NCBI GenBank assembly: GCA_963576475.1
Contig: OY754968.1
Location: 11,493,607-11,557,606 of the forward strand
Direction: 5' to 3'
From: Molanna angustata
Lineage: Eukaryota; Arthropoda; Insecta; Trichoptera; Molannidae
DNA: 64,000 nt
The first letter of the stretch is position 1; every line of letters starts with the position of its first letter. Below the pieces are notes generated by a model that saw only the letters and a program-made list of their open reading frames with translations, was not told the origin of the DNA and did not search any database. The position numbers and the translations under genes are program-made. Below, in pieces: positions 35,089 through 44,429 of this stretch.

Positions 35089-35647
35089 TGTAGCGGGTGC
35101 AACCAGCCGAGTTGACCACCCACTTCAAGGAGTAGGGGGACGTCAGCCGGCTATTTAAGATCCTGCACATCACGTTCCCGTCGTTCAGTTTAACCAAGGC
35201 CAGCGGTAGATCGTCACTCTGCTCGACTCACATTTCGATTCCGCGCATTCATCGATCTATTTTATTTAAATTATTTAATAGTCAATTATTGAAGTATATA
35301 CCAATCTTGAATTATAATTAGAGTCAAACTATCAAATAAACACGTAAGTCAAATTCAAACTATTTTAATACCTGTCTGTAATATCAATTAATTTATATTT
35401 CATATGATAAATTTATAAATGTTTTATGGTGTGGCGTGGGTACCTCATTCTGCTGTGTAACGTTCTTTAATTAGCTTGCAACTAATTACCGAGTTACGCA
35501 TGGCAGGATCGAGTACACACGCGACATCATTTCGCGTTGGATTTGGGGAACAGGCGACAGGTTATCACCTAGTGCCTTTCTAGACCGGAGCACCCTTCTG
35601 TAAATAAATAAATTAACATTAAAATCCAATTCCCAACCTAGCGCGAA
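35089..35647 (+). repeat. 3' LTR
   Basis: 559 bp, identical by eye to the 5' LTR except T at 35501 versus C at 28728. This indicates a recent insertion or recent gene conversion between the LTRs. Confidence 0.93.
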
Positions 35648-35652
35648 AGTAC

Positions 35653-36870
35653 CTTTGAAAACTTTCATGCCTACTTTCAATTAAATAGTAAATACAACTA
35701 ATGAAACGGATTAATGTGTTTCCAATCGTACAATTTGAATCAATAGGTTTGTTACTTTGGTTTGATAGGAAGAGATTTCCATGGAAATTTACTTGCCATT
35801 GTGTTATATAGATACATTAATATGACAAATAAACAATGCAAAAATATCGCTATTCAAGCCTCCACCCCGAAATTGGCCACTTTTCACAAAGCTGGAATTT
35901 TCACTGACAAAAAAACATTGCACGAAGGTTAGCTCATGGAGTTTTTGGATTACACTTAAAATAAGAGTTTGTCAGGTTGTTTGTGTAATAATACAAACAA
36001 CCTGACAAACAGATAAAGGTAAAGTATGGAATATTCGTTACTGATATATAGGATACCATACCTCCCAGAAAGTATCTAAGTATAGCAATTGTAAGACGTA
36101 TCACCCTCTGTATATCGATTTTTACAATGGCATTAGTAAAAGGCAATATAACGAATTGGACACGGGGTGGTATGAAATTTAACCTGCGAAATAGGTAGAC
36201 AGGAAGATTGGTAAGTATAGCATTTAGTTTTATTGCCAACAGAGAGTAGTGCAGTGTATGTAGGTAGGTATGAAAGAGATCACCAAGGGTAATATTCTGA
36301 CTGAGAGGGTCAAGTTAAAGATTCGTTCCGCACTAACGGAATATAATAATTTGATATTGGCTATTTCATATTATAATTTTGTATTGGAAATATAACCATA
36401 TTATTTTATTTATGTCGTATCTTCACGCGGATTTATTTATGGCAATGAATATTTTGTAACTTTAATGTTATTTATTTCAATACTTTATTCATTTACGTAA
36501 CGGACTTATCGTGTAATTTAAATCTGACACACTTAATAATTCTGATTTCTAGATTATCAGCCTTCGTAATGGAAGGACAACTAGGAGGACAAAGGACACC
36601 TCACAGGAGGAGTAATTATTTCAGACCACATACATAGGTCTTTCACAATATAAAAGAAACATGACTGGATCTAAGGCATGCATGGCGCACAACACGTCAT
36701 CAATAGGTAATAATAATGTATTTGTTTGAGGTTGTGAATAATATAACTTCATTTTCCTTAGTAAAGATTTCCCTTCCATCTGCATGTATGATTTTTTTTA
36801 ATTTATGCTGCATTATATTTTGAAATTATGTGCTTCAAATGCACCATTTAAACCTACGGTGGATCCTGGT
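35653..36870. other. Unassigned stretch with a perfect 18-bp hairpin
   Basis: GTTTGTCAGGTTGTTTGT (35967-35984), an 8-nt loop, then its exact complement (35993-36010). No gene; a 101-codon minus frame spans the hairpin and is not credible. Confidence 0.5.
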
Positions 36871-36872
36871 CT

Positions 36873-37048
36873 GCCCCCCTAGACAACGTGTCATTTAGCT
36901 CAAGAAAAGAAACAAGAAAATATAATTCAATGTATGGAAGTGACAGTTGTCACATGACTGGCAACTGTCACTTCCATACATTGAGTTATCTTTTCTTCTT
37001 TCTTTTCTTGAGCTAAATAACACTTTGTCTAAAGGGGGGGGGGGGGGG
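36873..37048. mobile_element. Foldback element F2
   Basis: GCCCCCCTAGACAACGTGTC on the left is mirrored by CACTTTGTCTAAAGGGGGG on the right, which ends in 15 G. Inner stems: ATTTAGCTCAAGAAAAGAAA (36893-36912) with 36999-37018, and a perfect 22-bp pair 36928-36949 / 36962-36983. The whole unit folds into one ~85-bp hairpin. The C/G-run ends echo family F1 but the arms differ, so it is treated as separate. Confidence 0.75.
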
Positions 37049-37180
37049 CGAAAAAGAGAAGAAGATTTATAGTTAAGTACGTCATATTGACAAACGCATC
37101 GACTGATAGAATACATTCTATATTATCCTCGTTGATAATCTGATAGATTACATTATATGTGATATTCGTTAATATAATCT

Positions 37181-37366
37181 GGGGGGCAAGTCTGGTTCAA
37201 TCGGCGAAATCAAAACCCTCACAATTAGCCATATCATGGATATAATTTTTATATGGAGTTCTGTAATATTTTTAGATGTCATAGAACTCCATACGATAAT
37301 TATATCCATGGTATGGGTAATCACTAGGATTTTGATTTCACCGGTCGAACCAGACTTGCCCCCCTG
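37181..37366. mobile_element. Foldback MITE family F1, copy 2 (long form)
   Basis: GGGGGGCAAGTCTGGTTC at the left is mirrored by CCAGACTTGCCCCCC at the right. The arms CGGCGAAATCAAAACCCTC and CATATCATGGATATAAT pair with the right side. The centre carries ATGGAGTTCT.TAATAT and its complement AGAACTCCAT, so the long form has an extra stem tip absent from the copy at 2025. Confidence 0.8.
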
Positions 37367-37435
37367 ATTTGATTTTCGTTGATAATATGATAGAATACAT
37401 TTTATGTGATCCTCTTTGATAATCTGATTGTATAC

Positions 37436-37870
37436 CTACATTTTTTTTTATTTTTTTTTATTTATAATAAACATGACATTTTACATACAGAGGTTTGACA
37501 ACAGTAATAAAGGTACATATATAAAAAAAAGATTAAATGCTATACATATTTCAGACAGAGACAATGGATAGATACACATACACATCCAAACCATTGACAC
37601 TCTCTTGCGCTTTGCTGTCAATTAGCGAATTGCTCTCCAATATGCTAGGGATAATCCCTGTGTTATATTGGATGCAGTCTTTGGTTGTGTAAATTAAACA
37701 ACATTATTTTAAAGTGGATTCAGCACAATTGTTCATACACTACCTAACATACATCCACAGGCACTCTCCATACTCACGTAATATACTGGACCATAAACAT
37801 ACACACACACATCACACATACACACACACACATACAGTAAACAAAAAGCAAGTCATAAGAAATGAGAAAA
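37436..37870 (-). mobile_element. Retroelement 3' end, minus strand
   Basis: Starts on the plus strand with T-rich sequence (TTTTTTTTATTTATAATAAA), as expected for the tail of an antisense insertion. It holds a stem TCCAATAT (37636-37643) / ATATTGGA (37665-37672) and a CA-rich block (37795-37840). Similar parts (tail, hairpin, CA/GT block) occur in the LINE end at 14595-15605. No coding block was recognised, so the class is tentative. Confidence 0.45.
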
Positions 37871-38043
37871 ATGTTATTGTGGTGGATTACATTATGGTGG
37901 ATTACATTGTGGTGGATTACATTACATTATATGTGATATTCGCTGATATAATCTGATTGATTTCATTCTATGTGATTCTCGTTGATAACCTGATATAATA
38001 TCCACCTTCCAATTCACCGCACCAATTACGCACAAAACATGAC

Positions 38044-38437
38044 TATTCATAGAATGTGCGATACACACAATAACAGATTTCAAGAGTTTGACATCTTCCA
38101 CCTCAGCTCCACAACATTCAAATACTCCATACAAAAGAAGATCAATAACCACTTATTATAGGAAACCTTGACGGCATTTATTCTCTTTTTTCTTTTTTCC
38201 TTTTAGTTCAATATTATGTTTTAAATCATTGTTAACTTGAAATGTTGCTCTTACCTACATACCAACCTATGATCATATTTTATTTTTTTATTTTTTGCAA
38301 ACTTGTATTATTTTATGTCAATCATAACGACAAAATGTAATAGGCCTTAATACTTGATGTTACTATTGTATTGTACTATGTCTTAACGCTGTTTTTTGTC
38401 CAACTTTAACATAAATAAATAAATAAATAAATAAATA
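38044..38437 (+). pseudogene. LINE 3' end, family L3 copy 1
   Basis: The plus frame from 38047 reads IHRMCDTHNNRFQEFDIFHL, then SSTTFKYSIQKKINNHLL-stop (stop near 38156), followed by ~250 bp of 3' UTR and an (AAAT)n tail at about 38410-38437. A nearly identical inverse copy lies at 43338-43735. The peptide resembles the extreme C-terminus of a CR1/Jockey-type RT, but only ~38 codons remain. Confidence 0.65.
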
Positions 38438-38465
38438 TATTATAGGAATGTAATCCACGTTGATA

Positions 38466-39221
38466 ATTTGATCTTAAATGTTGAAAAATTACTAAATCGT
38501 AACTCTTCACTTTGATAGTACCTATAGATACCTACTATCAAACTTCTTGAGCCTTTTCGCCGTGGAGGAGGACGAACAAGCAAAAATACACAAATTTGCG
38601 ATCTGCGCATCCACGTGACTTGTTCAAGTTGTTTTATTATAGCTATATTGATGAAAAAAAAACAACAACAAAAAAAACAGTAGGTATACTAACAGATAAC
38701 ACGATAACAGATTTGAGTAGAATTGGGTATTAGTATAATGCTCATACACATGATAGGTATAGGAAGGTGGGATATGTACGTAGGTAGGTGAGTGTGTACC
38801 TATATTATATTTGATTAGGGATTATGACAGGGGTGTCTAATGAGCGCACGCGCTCGGTGTCGGGTGTCCGGTAAGCCGGTAGCGGCTGGGCGCCCCACGA
38901 CACTACACCGGGCGCTAAATGCTAAAAGGCTAATAAGCCAACCTTACCTATATATTATATTATATTATAACAATACATAGGTAGGTAACTACCCACATAA
39001 TATACGCTCATACATTGCGCATCAACAAATTCTATAAGAAAACAGATATTTGCAACTCCACATTTCATTACTAAGATTATCGTAGGGACCTACTTATGTA
39101 ATATATGTACTTGCAGAGTACTTACGGGGCCATATAAACCTAAACACATCAATTTCAAATCAAATCCCTCAAGTATGTTAAACAGTGTGTTTCTAGAAAA
39201 AAAAGTATTAGTCTTTTCAAC
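38466..39221. other. Unassigned stretch with a GC-rich patch
   Basis: 38830-38925 is distinctly GC-rich (GAGCGCACGCGCTCGGTGTC, GCCGGTAGCGGCTGGGCGCC) in AT-rich surroundings and shows local inverted symmetry (GCGCACGCGC). Origin unknown; no coding motif recognised. Otherwise AT-rich with TAGGTA blocks. Confidence 0.35.
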
Positions 39222-39602
39222 ATTTCTCTAGTGAATGTTCGTCACACAATTTTAAAATTCAGCCTAAATTCCCATAGATAAATGATTAAAAATATACTTT
39301 TTTACAGCATTTTTGTTAAATTACTCCATAACCATGTGTCTTAGAGAAATAAATCTTTTATACGCTTAAAGAGTGCATAAAATCAAAGTAAATGACCGAT
39401 AAATTTTTTTCATTTCAACTAAGGTTTGTTCTTAAAATGCAAGAAATCAACAAATTTGGGGTTTCCGATAATTTAAATCACCTATAAACCTTTTTTAACG
39501 CACGCGATATTTACACTTACTAACGCGTAACTTAATAGTGCATTGGGCGGTTTTAATATATCATGTTTTCAGTCACTAAGTTTAGCGTTATATGTCCTCT
39601 TA
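39222..39602 (-). repeat. Dispersed repeat R1, copy 2 (inverted)
   Basis: Inverse complement of 12958-13362, with shared blocks GCATAAAATCAAAGTAAATG, TTTAACGCACGCGATATT and TTTTCAGTCACTAAGTTTAG. The two copies face each other across 26 kb. Confidence 0.65.
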
Positions 39603-40084
39603 ATATATGAACCTACTTGCAGAGTACCTACTTAATATACATAGGTATGTACTTGCAAGTTAAAAATATTTTTATTTTTTATTTTTATTATAAAATTAAT
39701 ACTAAGTAGATTCGTATTAATAACTAAATTCTAGGGCTAAAGACCCTAAAGCTGAATCGATTAATACGGTTTGTTCAAAAAGTGTATCTATAGGTAGGTA
39801 CCCACATATTATAATATTTTTTATACGAAATTCGTTAATTTTAATTTTAAAAATTGGATGGTTAGCAATAATTAGATTACAACAAACTTGCTTGTAATAT
39901 ACATACCTTATTCTATGAACTGATTTGCGCCCGAGTAAGCTATATTTTTATGTACATAGGTAGGTACATACGTATTCTTCAATAACTGAATAATTAAAAA
40001 AAAATGTTCAATACTGAATTATATTTTTGTACAGTAACGAAAATATAATTCAGTATTATATTTTCGTACAGTAACTGAATTTAT
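39603..40084. other. Unassigned AT-rich stretch with short palindrome
   Basis: TACTGAATTATATTTT (40012-40027) pairs with AAAATATAATTCAGTA (40040-40055). TTCGTACAGTAACTGAAT then follows as a direct echo of the loop, a small local duplication. No gene. Confidence 0.4.
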
Positions 40085-40203
40085 AAATATTTGGTTCATC
40101 ATAGCGAGGGATGCGTGCCAGGATAGAAAAATGTGGCGTTCGGTTCTCTCTGCCTACCCCGCAAGGGACATGGCGTGATGGTATGTATGTATGTATGTAT
40201 GGT
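40085..40203 (+). mobile_element. LINE 3'-UTR fragment with (GTAT)n tail
   Basis: GCGAGGGATGCGTGCCAGGA, AATGTGGCGTTCGGTTCTCT, GGGACATGGCGTGATGG and (TATG)n match the 3' end of the LINE at 20033-20998 in sense orientation. It is severely 5'-truncated, with no coding left. Confidence 0.85.
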
Positions 40204-40777
40204 TCATCATAAAATTTAGAAATTTCGTAAGAAGTTGTCATTTAACATTTTCTAGAAGAAGAATAACCCACAGAAAGACGGAAGCCATCAAGAAGGCCTG
40301 AAATGTCTCCCAAAAAAGATGCACAAGACAGAGCTAAGAAAAAAAGCAGACACCACCACAATGATCATTGCCAGGGAGAAGAAAATGAAACAAATTAATA
40401 GCAACCTCCATTAATTTAATGGAATTACCTATTCTTCGTATGAAATGTTTATAAAGAAATAATTGAAACTTTTCCTACTTAATCTATAAAATTATAATCG
40501 AGGTAAAATTATTCGACAAAAAATTACAAAAAAGGTTGTGGAAACCTGATTCAAAAGGCTATTAACCCACCACCCGCTATATGTATCTAAGTATGTTGTG
40601 CCCGTATATCATACAGAGTGGGGTCAAACGAGGATTATCCCTAACAAGGCATTTTATAATATAATATTATACATATTTGAGTGGAAGGAAGTTCCAATAG
40701 GGCTTCATCAAGGTGGAAAGGATAATAATAATTTAACACCAAATAAAACAAATATATAAATATTCATTCATACTATC
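40204..40777. other. Unassigned stretch
   Basis: No gene recognised. 40250-40400 is A-rich and of even purine composition, and may be a decayed retroelement. Confidence 0.35.
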
Positions 40778-40945
40778 ATGGATTATCCCACAACACCTAT
40801 TCGTTTAGACAGATGTGTGGGTACGAATAATCTTATAAAATGAAGCACGACACATACGTGTAAACACATTCACCAGTATCGTCTTAAAAATACAATATCA
40901 TTCATAATGGGTGATGAGCCTTATTGCTATACTATGTGAGTTGAT
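40778..40945 (-). repeat. Dispersed repeat R2, copy 1 (inverted)
   Basis: Inverse of 61500-61675 and 48960-49135. Shared blocks: ATGGATTATCCCACAACAC, ATAATCTTATAAAATGAAGC, ACACATACGTGTAAACACAT and ATTCATAATGGGTGATGAGC. No coding content; class unknown. Confidence 0.6.
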
Positions 40946-40954
40946 TTTTTTATG

Positions 40955-41035
40955 ATCTTTTAACATCTCAATAGAGACGAATTTGGAATATTATAGGAGA
41001 ACCAGAAACTCAAGGAACCTACAAGAAATGTGTGA
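40955..41035 (-). repeat. Dispersed repeat R3, partial copy
   Basis: AACATCTCAATAGAGACGAA followed by AGGAGAACCAGAAACTCAAG matches the end of R3 copies at 43130-43935 (inverse), 49480-49650 and 63330-63710 (inverse). Confidence 0.6.
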
Positions 41036-41157
41036 TGGTATTTTACCTGTTATATTTTCGATTACCCGGCTCTTCAGGAATACATAGGTACATGAAAAAT
41101 ATGATAATAGAAAATAATGGAATCACTATTCTACGTCGGTACTTAACAGCAAATTCT

Positions 41158-41234
41158 TTTGTGGCTCAGTCGGTTGGGTTTCTGACTGCTGATCCAAAGG
41201 TCCCGGGTTCGATTCCCGGTGGAGACACAGTTTT
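41158..41234 (+). mobile_element. SINE family B, head (interrupted copy)
   Basis: TTGTGGCTCAGTCGGTTGGG (A box) and GGTCCCGGGTTCGATTCCCG (B box) up to GGAGACACAGTTTT. The body resumes at 41629 after a LINE insertion. By itself it could be mistaken for a tRNA gene, but it lacks a proper acceptor pairing and belongs to the SINE. Confidence 0.85.
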
Positions 41235-41628
41235 ATAAAAATAAATAATACTGACAACTTGTCAACTTTTAAAAAAAAGTTAAAATAATTTTCCTCCTCA
41301 TTGTACCATTTGAATGTATTAACTTTGGTGTATTGTATTGTGTGTGTGAGTATATCTTTGTTGATTGTTAGCTTTTTTAATTTGTTTTTCCACGTTTGTA
41401 AATTAAAATAATATATATTTTTTTTTATGAACTCTTTCTATGTATTTTATGTATCTTGTTAAATTTAAGTTTTGTGAACTCCTCCCCGAAGCACAAGGTT
41501 TCCTTCTTTTCGGGGAGAATTTCAAATTTATTTGTGATGTATATATATTTTTTTTTATAATATGTCAAAATGTATCCTTTTTATACTTTCTTATTAATAA
41601 AATTTTACTTACTTACTTTTTTACTTAC
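41235..41628 (+). pseudogene. Short LINE end inserted in SINE B
   Basis: Begins with the last codons of an RT (41247-41288: NTDNLSTFKKKLK-stop), followed by a 3' UTR with a perfect 9-bp stem CTCCCCGAA (41482-41490) / TTCGGGGAG (41509-41517) and a (TTAC)n tail near 41605-41628. A poly-T is shared at both junctions. DNLSTFKKKLK-stop is typical of CR1/Jockey-like C-termini. Confidence 0.7.
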
Positions 41629-41775
41629 TTTTTAATTGTGTTTTCAGTCTGGATCTGTGAGACGATTAATATTGTAAGTCTCCAGAATGTGGCAACTTGT
41701 TATTGGGTGCGTGTTAAATTAATATTTGACATAGTACCTGTTAGTTGCCCGAGAAGCAATATTAAATAAATAAAT
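41629..41775 (+). mobile_element. SINE family B, body (interrupted copy)
   Basis: TTTTTAATTGTGTTTTCAGT, then CTGTGAGACGATTAATATTG, then CCTGTTAGTTGCCCGAGAAG and AATATTAAATAAATAAA. It continues directly from 41234 in the order of the intact copy at 21562. Confidence 0.85.
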
Positions 41776-41884
41776 TTACAAATATCCTTTTGAATTATAT
41801 TTAATTTGGTTTACCTAATGCGTAATAAAAACTAGGGGAATTACATTTTCTTGAAAAACATATCTACCTATATAACAAATTTTG

Positions 41885-42005
41885 TGATACGTACTTTATA
41901 ATCTGCTTGGTTGGAAGAAATTGCTTATGGTAATAAGCCTGTTAGTATGAAATAATTTGTTTTTATTATGTACAAAAATAAATAAATACATAAAATAAAT
42001 AGGTA
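41885..42005 (+). mobile_element. LINE 3'-UTR fragment, family L4
   Basis: ACTTTATAATCTGCTTGGTT, GGAAGAAATTGCTTATGGTA and ATAAGCCTGTTAGTATG, followed by an AAATAAATA tail, match the 3' end of the LINE remnant at 54770-55170. Heavily 5'-truncated. Confidence 0.65.
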
Positions 42006-42742
42006 CAGTCTATTTATAAATAAAATACTTATGTACATGATTGACATGTGGGCAAAGTTTTGACATTGCGCATAAAAATGTTTTTCGTGTACAATTACCA
42101 CGCGACTTCATAAAACAGTCGTTTTTATGTTAAAATAAACACTATTTTTAGATAAATATTCAGCCTTATGATCTTTAGCAGACTAAGGTAAATAAATACA
42201 ATGTGCCCCTCTAATATTTTATTTGGCAAAAAAAATGAAACAATAACACATACCCCAAAATATTACAACAATGATTTATAACTTCCTGCACGAGCGCTAT
42301 CTACGCGAGCTTCGCACCCAACGAATAATGCAATGCTGTCGTAGAAAAATTTAAAAATGTCTAAATTTAAACTCCCTTAATATAAACAAATTCCGGAAAC
42401 GCAAAATTTTAGGTGTCAAAAATCCCATTTTCAGATTCCCCCTCTCGAAACTACTCTGTACCGTATGGCATGGGCAATCTCAGATGACAGTTAAATTACT
42501 ATTATGTATTCCAGTCGAGTTAAATTTTGGTATGCGAGTAAAGGAGATGTTTGGGAAATTAAAATTTTAAATTTCAACTGACATATTTATTGAAATAGTC
42601 CTCAAGGTATAACATAATATCCATCATGTACGAATTCCTATTTTTGCATTACTTCTGTCATAATAATTTACGTGTCTTCTTATAATTTAGGATAAGGTAA
42701 CGGAAACTAATATCCTAAAATTTGTTCTGGAGATTATAAAAA
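42006..42742. other. Unassigned AT-rich stretch
   Basis: No gene recognised. Confidence 0.4.
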
Positions 42743-43062
42743 TTGGCAGGCAGTCCACTGACCAGCCTTACTTTGGACACTCAAATCCAATCTCGATTTA
42801 GAATATCAAATTTGCAGGCAGAATTGGCAGGCAGTAGGTACATTGACAAGCCTTACTCTAGACACTCAAATCCAGTCTCGATTTTGAATATCAAATTTGA
42901 AGGCAGAATTGGCAGACAGTACACTGACCAGCCTTACTCTGGGCACTCATATCCAATCTCCATTTTGAATATCAAATTTTGCAGGCAGAATTGGCAAGGA
43001 AGTACACTGAAAAGCCTTACTCTGGACAATCAAATCCAATCTCGATTTAGTATATCGAATAA
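42743..43062 (+). repeat. 81-85-bp tandem repeat, 4 units
   Basis: GCCTTACT recurs at 42765, 42850, 42931 and 43014. Each unit is roughly GGCAGGCAGTACACTGACCA, GCCTTACTCTGGACACTCA, AATCCAATCTCGATTTTGAA and TATCAAATTTGCAGGCAGAA. The units keep an open plus frame of 115 codons, but the repeated peptide is what the repeat gives in that frame; I do not call it a gene. Confidence 0.85.
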
Positions 43063-43129
43063 TCGATTACTTACACATTGGTACAAGTAGGTAAATAAGA
43101 CAAAAATGACCTTATAAGTCTGGCGCAAT

Positions 43130-43335
43130 TCAGGGGTGACTTCTATGCGAAAAATGCATTTGTCACCTCAGGTATAAGAATTGTTGCTCTCATTATTTAC
43201 AAAAAACCAATTCTCTCAATAGATGGCGTTACAAAAAAAATAAAAATAAAAAATAATAAGAATGTTGTTCATAATTTCACACATAGATGGCTGTAGTAAA
43301 AATTCCTTATTTTCAAGCGAAAAGAATTTCAGTAT
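43130..43335. repeat. Dispersed repeat R3, left part (interrupted copy)
   Basis: CACCTCAGGTATAAGAATTG, CAATTCTCTCAATAGATGGC and ATTTTCAAGCGAAAAG parallel 63385-63510. The rest continues at 43736 beyond a LINE insertion. Confidence 0.6.
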
Positions 43336-43337
43336 TA

Positions 43338-43735
43338 CAATATTTATTTATTTATTTATTTATTTATGTTAAAGTTGGACAAAAAACAGCGTTAAGACAT
43401 AGTACAATACAATAGTAACATCAAGTATTAAGGCCTATTACATTTTGTCGTTATGATTGACATAAAATAATACAAGTTTACAAAAAATAAAAAAATTAAA
43501 TATGATCATAGGTTGGTATGTAGGTAAGAGCAACATTTCAAGTTAACAATGATTTAAAACATAATATTGAACTAAAAGGAAAAAAGAAAAAAGAGAATAA
43601 ATGCCGTCAAGGTTTCCTATAATAAGTGGTTATTGATCTTCTTTTGTATGGAGTATTTGAATGTTGTGGAGCTGAGGTGGAAGATGTCAAACTCTTGAAA
43701 TCTGTTATTGTATGTATCGCACATTCTATGAATAT
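43338..43735 (-). pseudogene. LINE 3' end, family L3 copy 2 (inverted)
   Basis: Nearly identical inverse of 38044-38437: tail (ATTT)n at 43341-43367, 3' UTR, then the C-terminal peptide DIFHLSSTTFKYSIQKKINN on the minus strand. Inserted into R3, so the 67-codon minus frame at 43617-43820 is a chimera of R3 and LINE sequence. It begins at the same 5' point as copy 1 (ATTCATAGAATGTGCGATAC). Confidence 0.7.
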
Positions 43736-43935
43736 ATAGAACTTTCAAAATTGAATTGATAGGGATCTCATTAAAAAAGGCATAATTGGTGAACGATGCG
43801 CAAGCGCATAAAGTGATCACGTAAACCAGCCGATGACAGGTCGTAAGCCCTGTAGGTGCCTTGATTTCCCGGTTCTCCTACAGTAAATATTCCAACTTCA
43901 TCTCTATTGAGATAATTAAAAATCTGTTAAAAAAT
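43736..43935. repeat. Dispersed repeat R3, right part (interrupted copy)
   Basis: AAAGGCATAATTGGTGAACG, GTGATCACGTAAACCAGCCG, TGTAGGTGCCTTGATTTCCC and TCTCTATTGAGATAATTAAA match 63555-63700 closely. Confidence 0.7.
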
Positions 43936-44429
43936 ACAAATTGATATTATTTTTTCATATCATAGATACTTACCTCAAATTGAGTTCGATTCACAGAGTA
44001 CCTAAGGAATATACAGAGCTGACATAAGCTACGATTTTATCCAAGGGATTGGTATACCAAGTGAAGCGGAACGGTGGTATTCCAAACACATACAATATAC
44101 TTAAATCAGATATTAATGACACAGTAAACGTATTTGCTTTTCGAAATTTAAATCCCTTTGTTTAACAACGTGTACATTATGATATTATTGTTGAGTAGGT
44201 AGGTACCTACTGTTTCAATTTTTAGGTATTTCTAAGTGATCGATTGTCACCAAATCTTGGAAGCAGAGTCGCGGTTTGTACAAAAAAAATTGCTTATGTC
44301 ATGTCTATGGATTATTGATCTATGGTTCGATTCCAATCAGAGAACAAATGCATAAAAACTCATTGCCACTTTGAAATAATCTTGCCACTTGCACAGGATG
44401 CAAGGTGCAGTTTATTATTATTTTAACTC
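43936..44429. other. Unassigned AT-rich stretch
   Basis: No gene recognised. Confidence 0.4.

Larger units (their letters stand above)
28316..35647 (+). mobile_element. Young Ty3/Gypsy LTR retrotransposon, integrase core missing
   Basis: Order: 5' LTR (28316-28874), primer binding site, 2.2-kb leader, gag, pol, 0.5-kb 3' segment, polypurine tract, 3' LTR (35089-35647). The LTRs differ by one base (C at 28728, T at 35501). The insert is flanked by AGTAC (28311-28315 and 35648-35652). The target could equally be read as GTAC with a 560-bp LTR, because the flanking A also occurs inside. The RT-RNaseH-integrase order in Pol places it in Metaviridae (Ty3/Gypsy), not Copia. No env-like frame. The plus strand is strongly A-rich. 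Autonomous integration is unlikely because the integrase catalytic domain is absent. Confidence 0.95.
37110..38465. repeat. Old ~45-bp tandem repeat split by three insertions
   Basis: Units like CGTTGATAATCTGATAGA followed by TACATT.TATGTGATATT recur at about 37110-37180, 37370-37430, 37900-38000 and 38440-38470. They are separated by the F1 MITE (37181-37366), a retroelement end (37436-37870) and a LINE end (38044-38437). The broken units resume on each side, so the repeat predates the insertions. Confidence 0.6.

Noticed and set aside
41158..41230. Apparent tRNA gene (A and B boxes, CCCGGGTTCGATTCCCGG)
   Set aside because: It recurs at 21562 with the same long body and lacks convincing acceptor pairing; it is a SINE head.
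43617..43820. 67-codon minus frame as a small gene
   Set aside because: Chimera across the junction of repeat R3 and an inserted LINE end.
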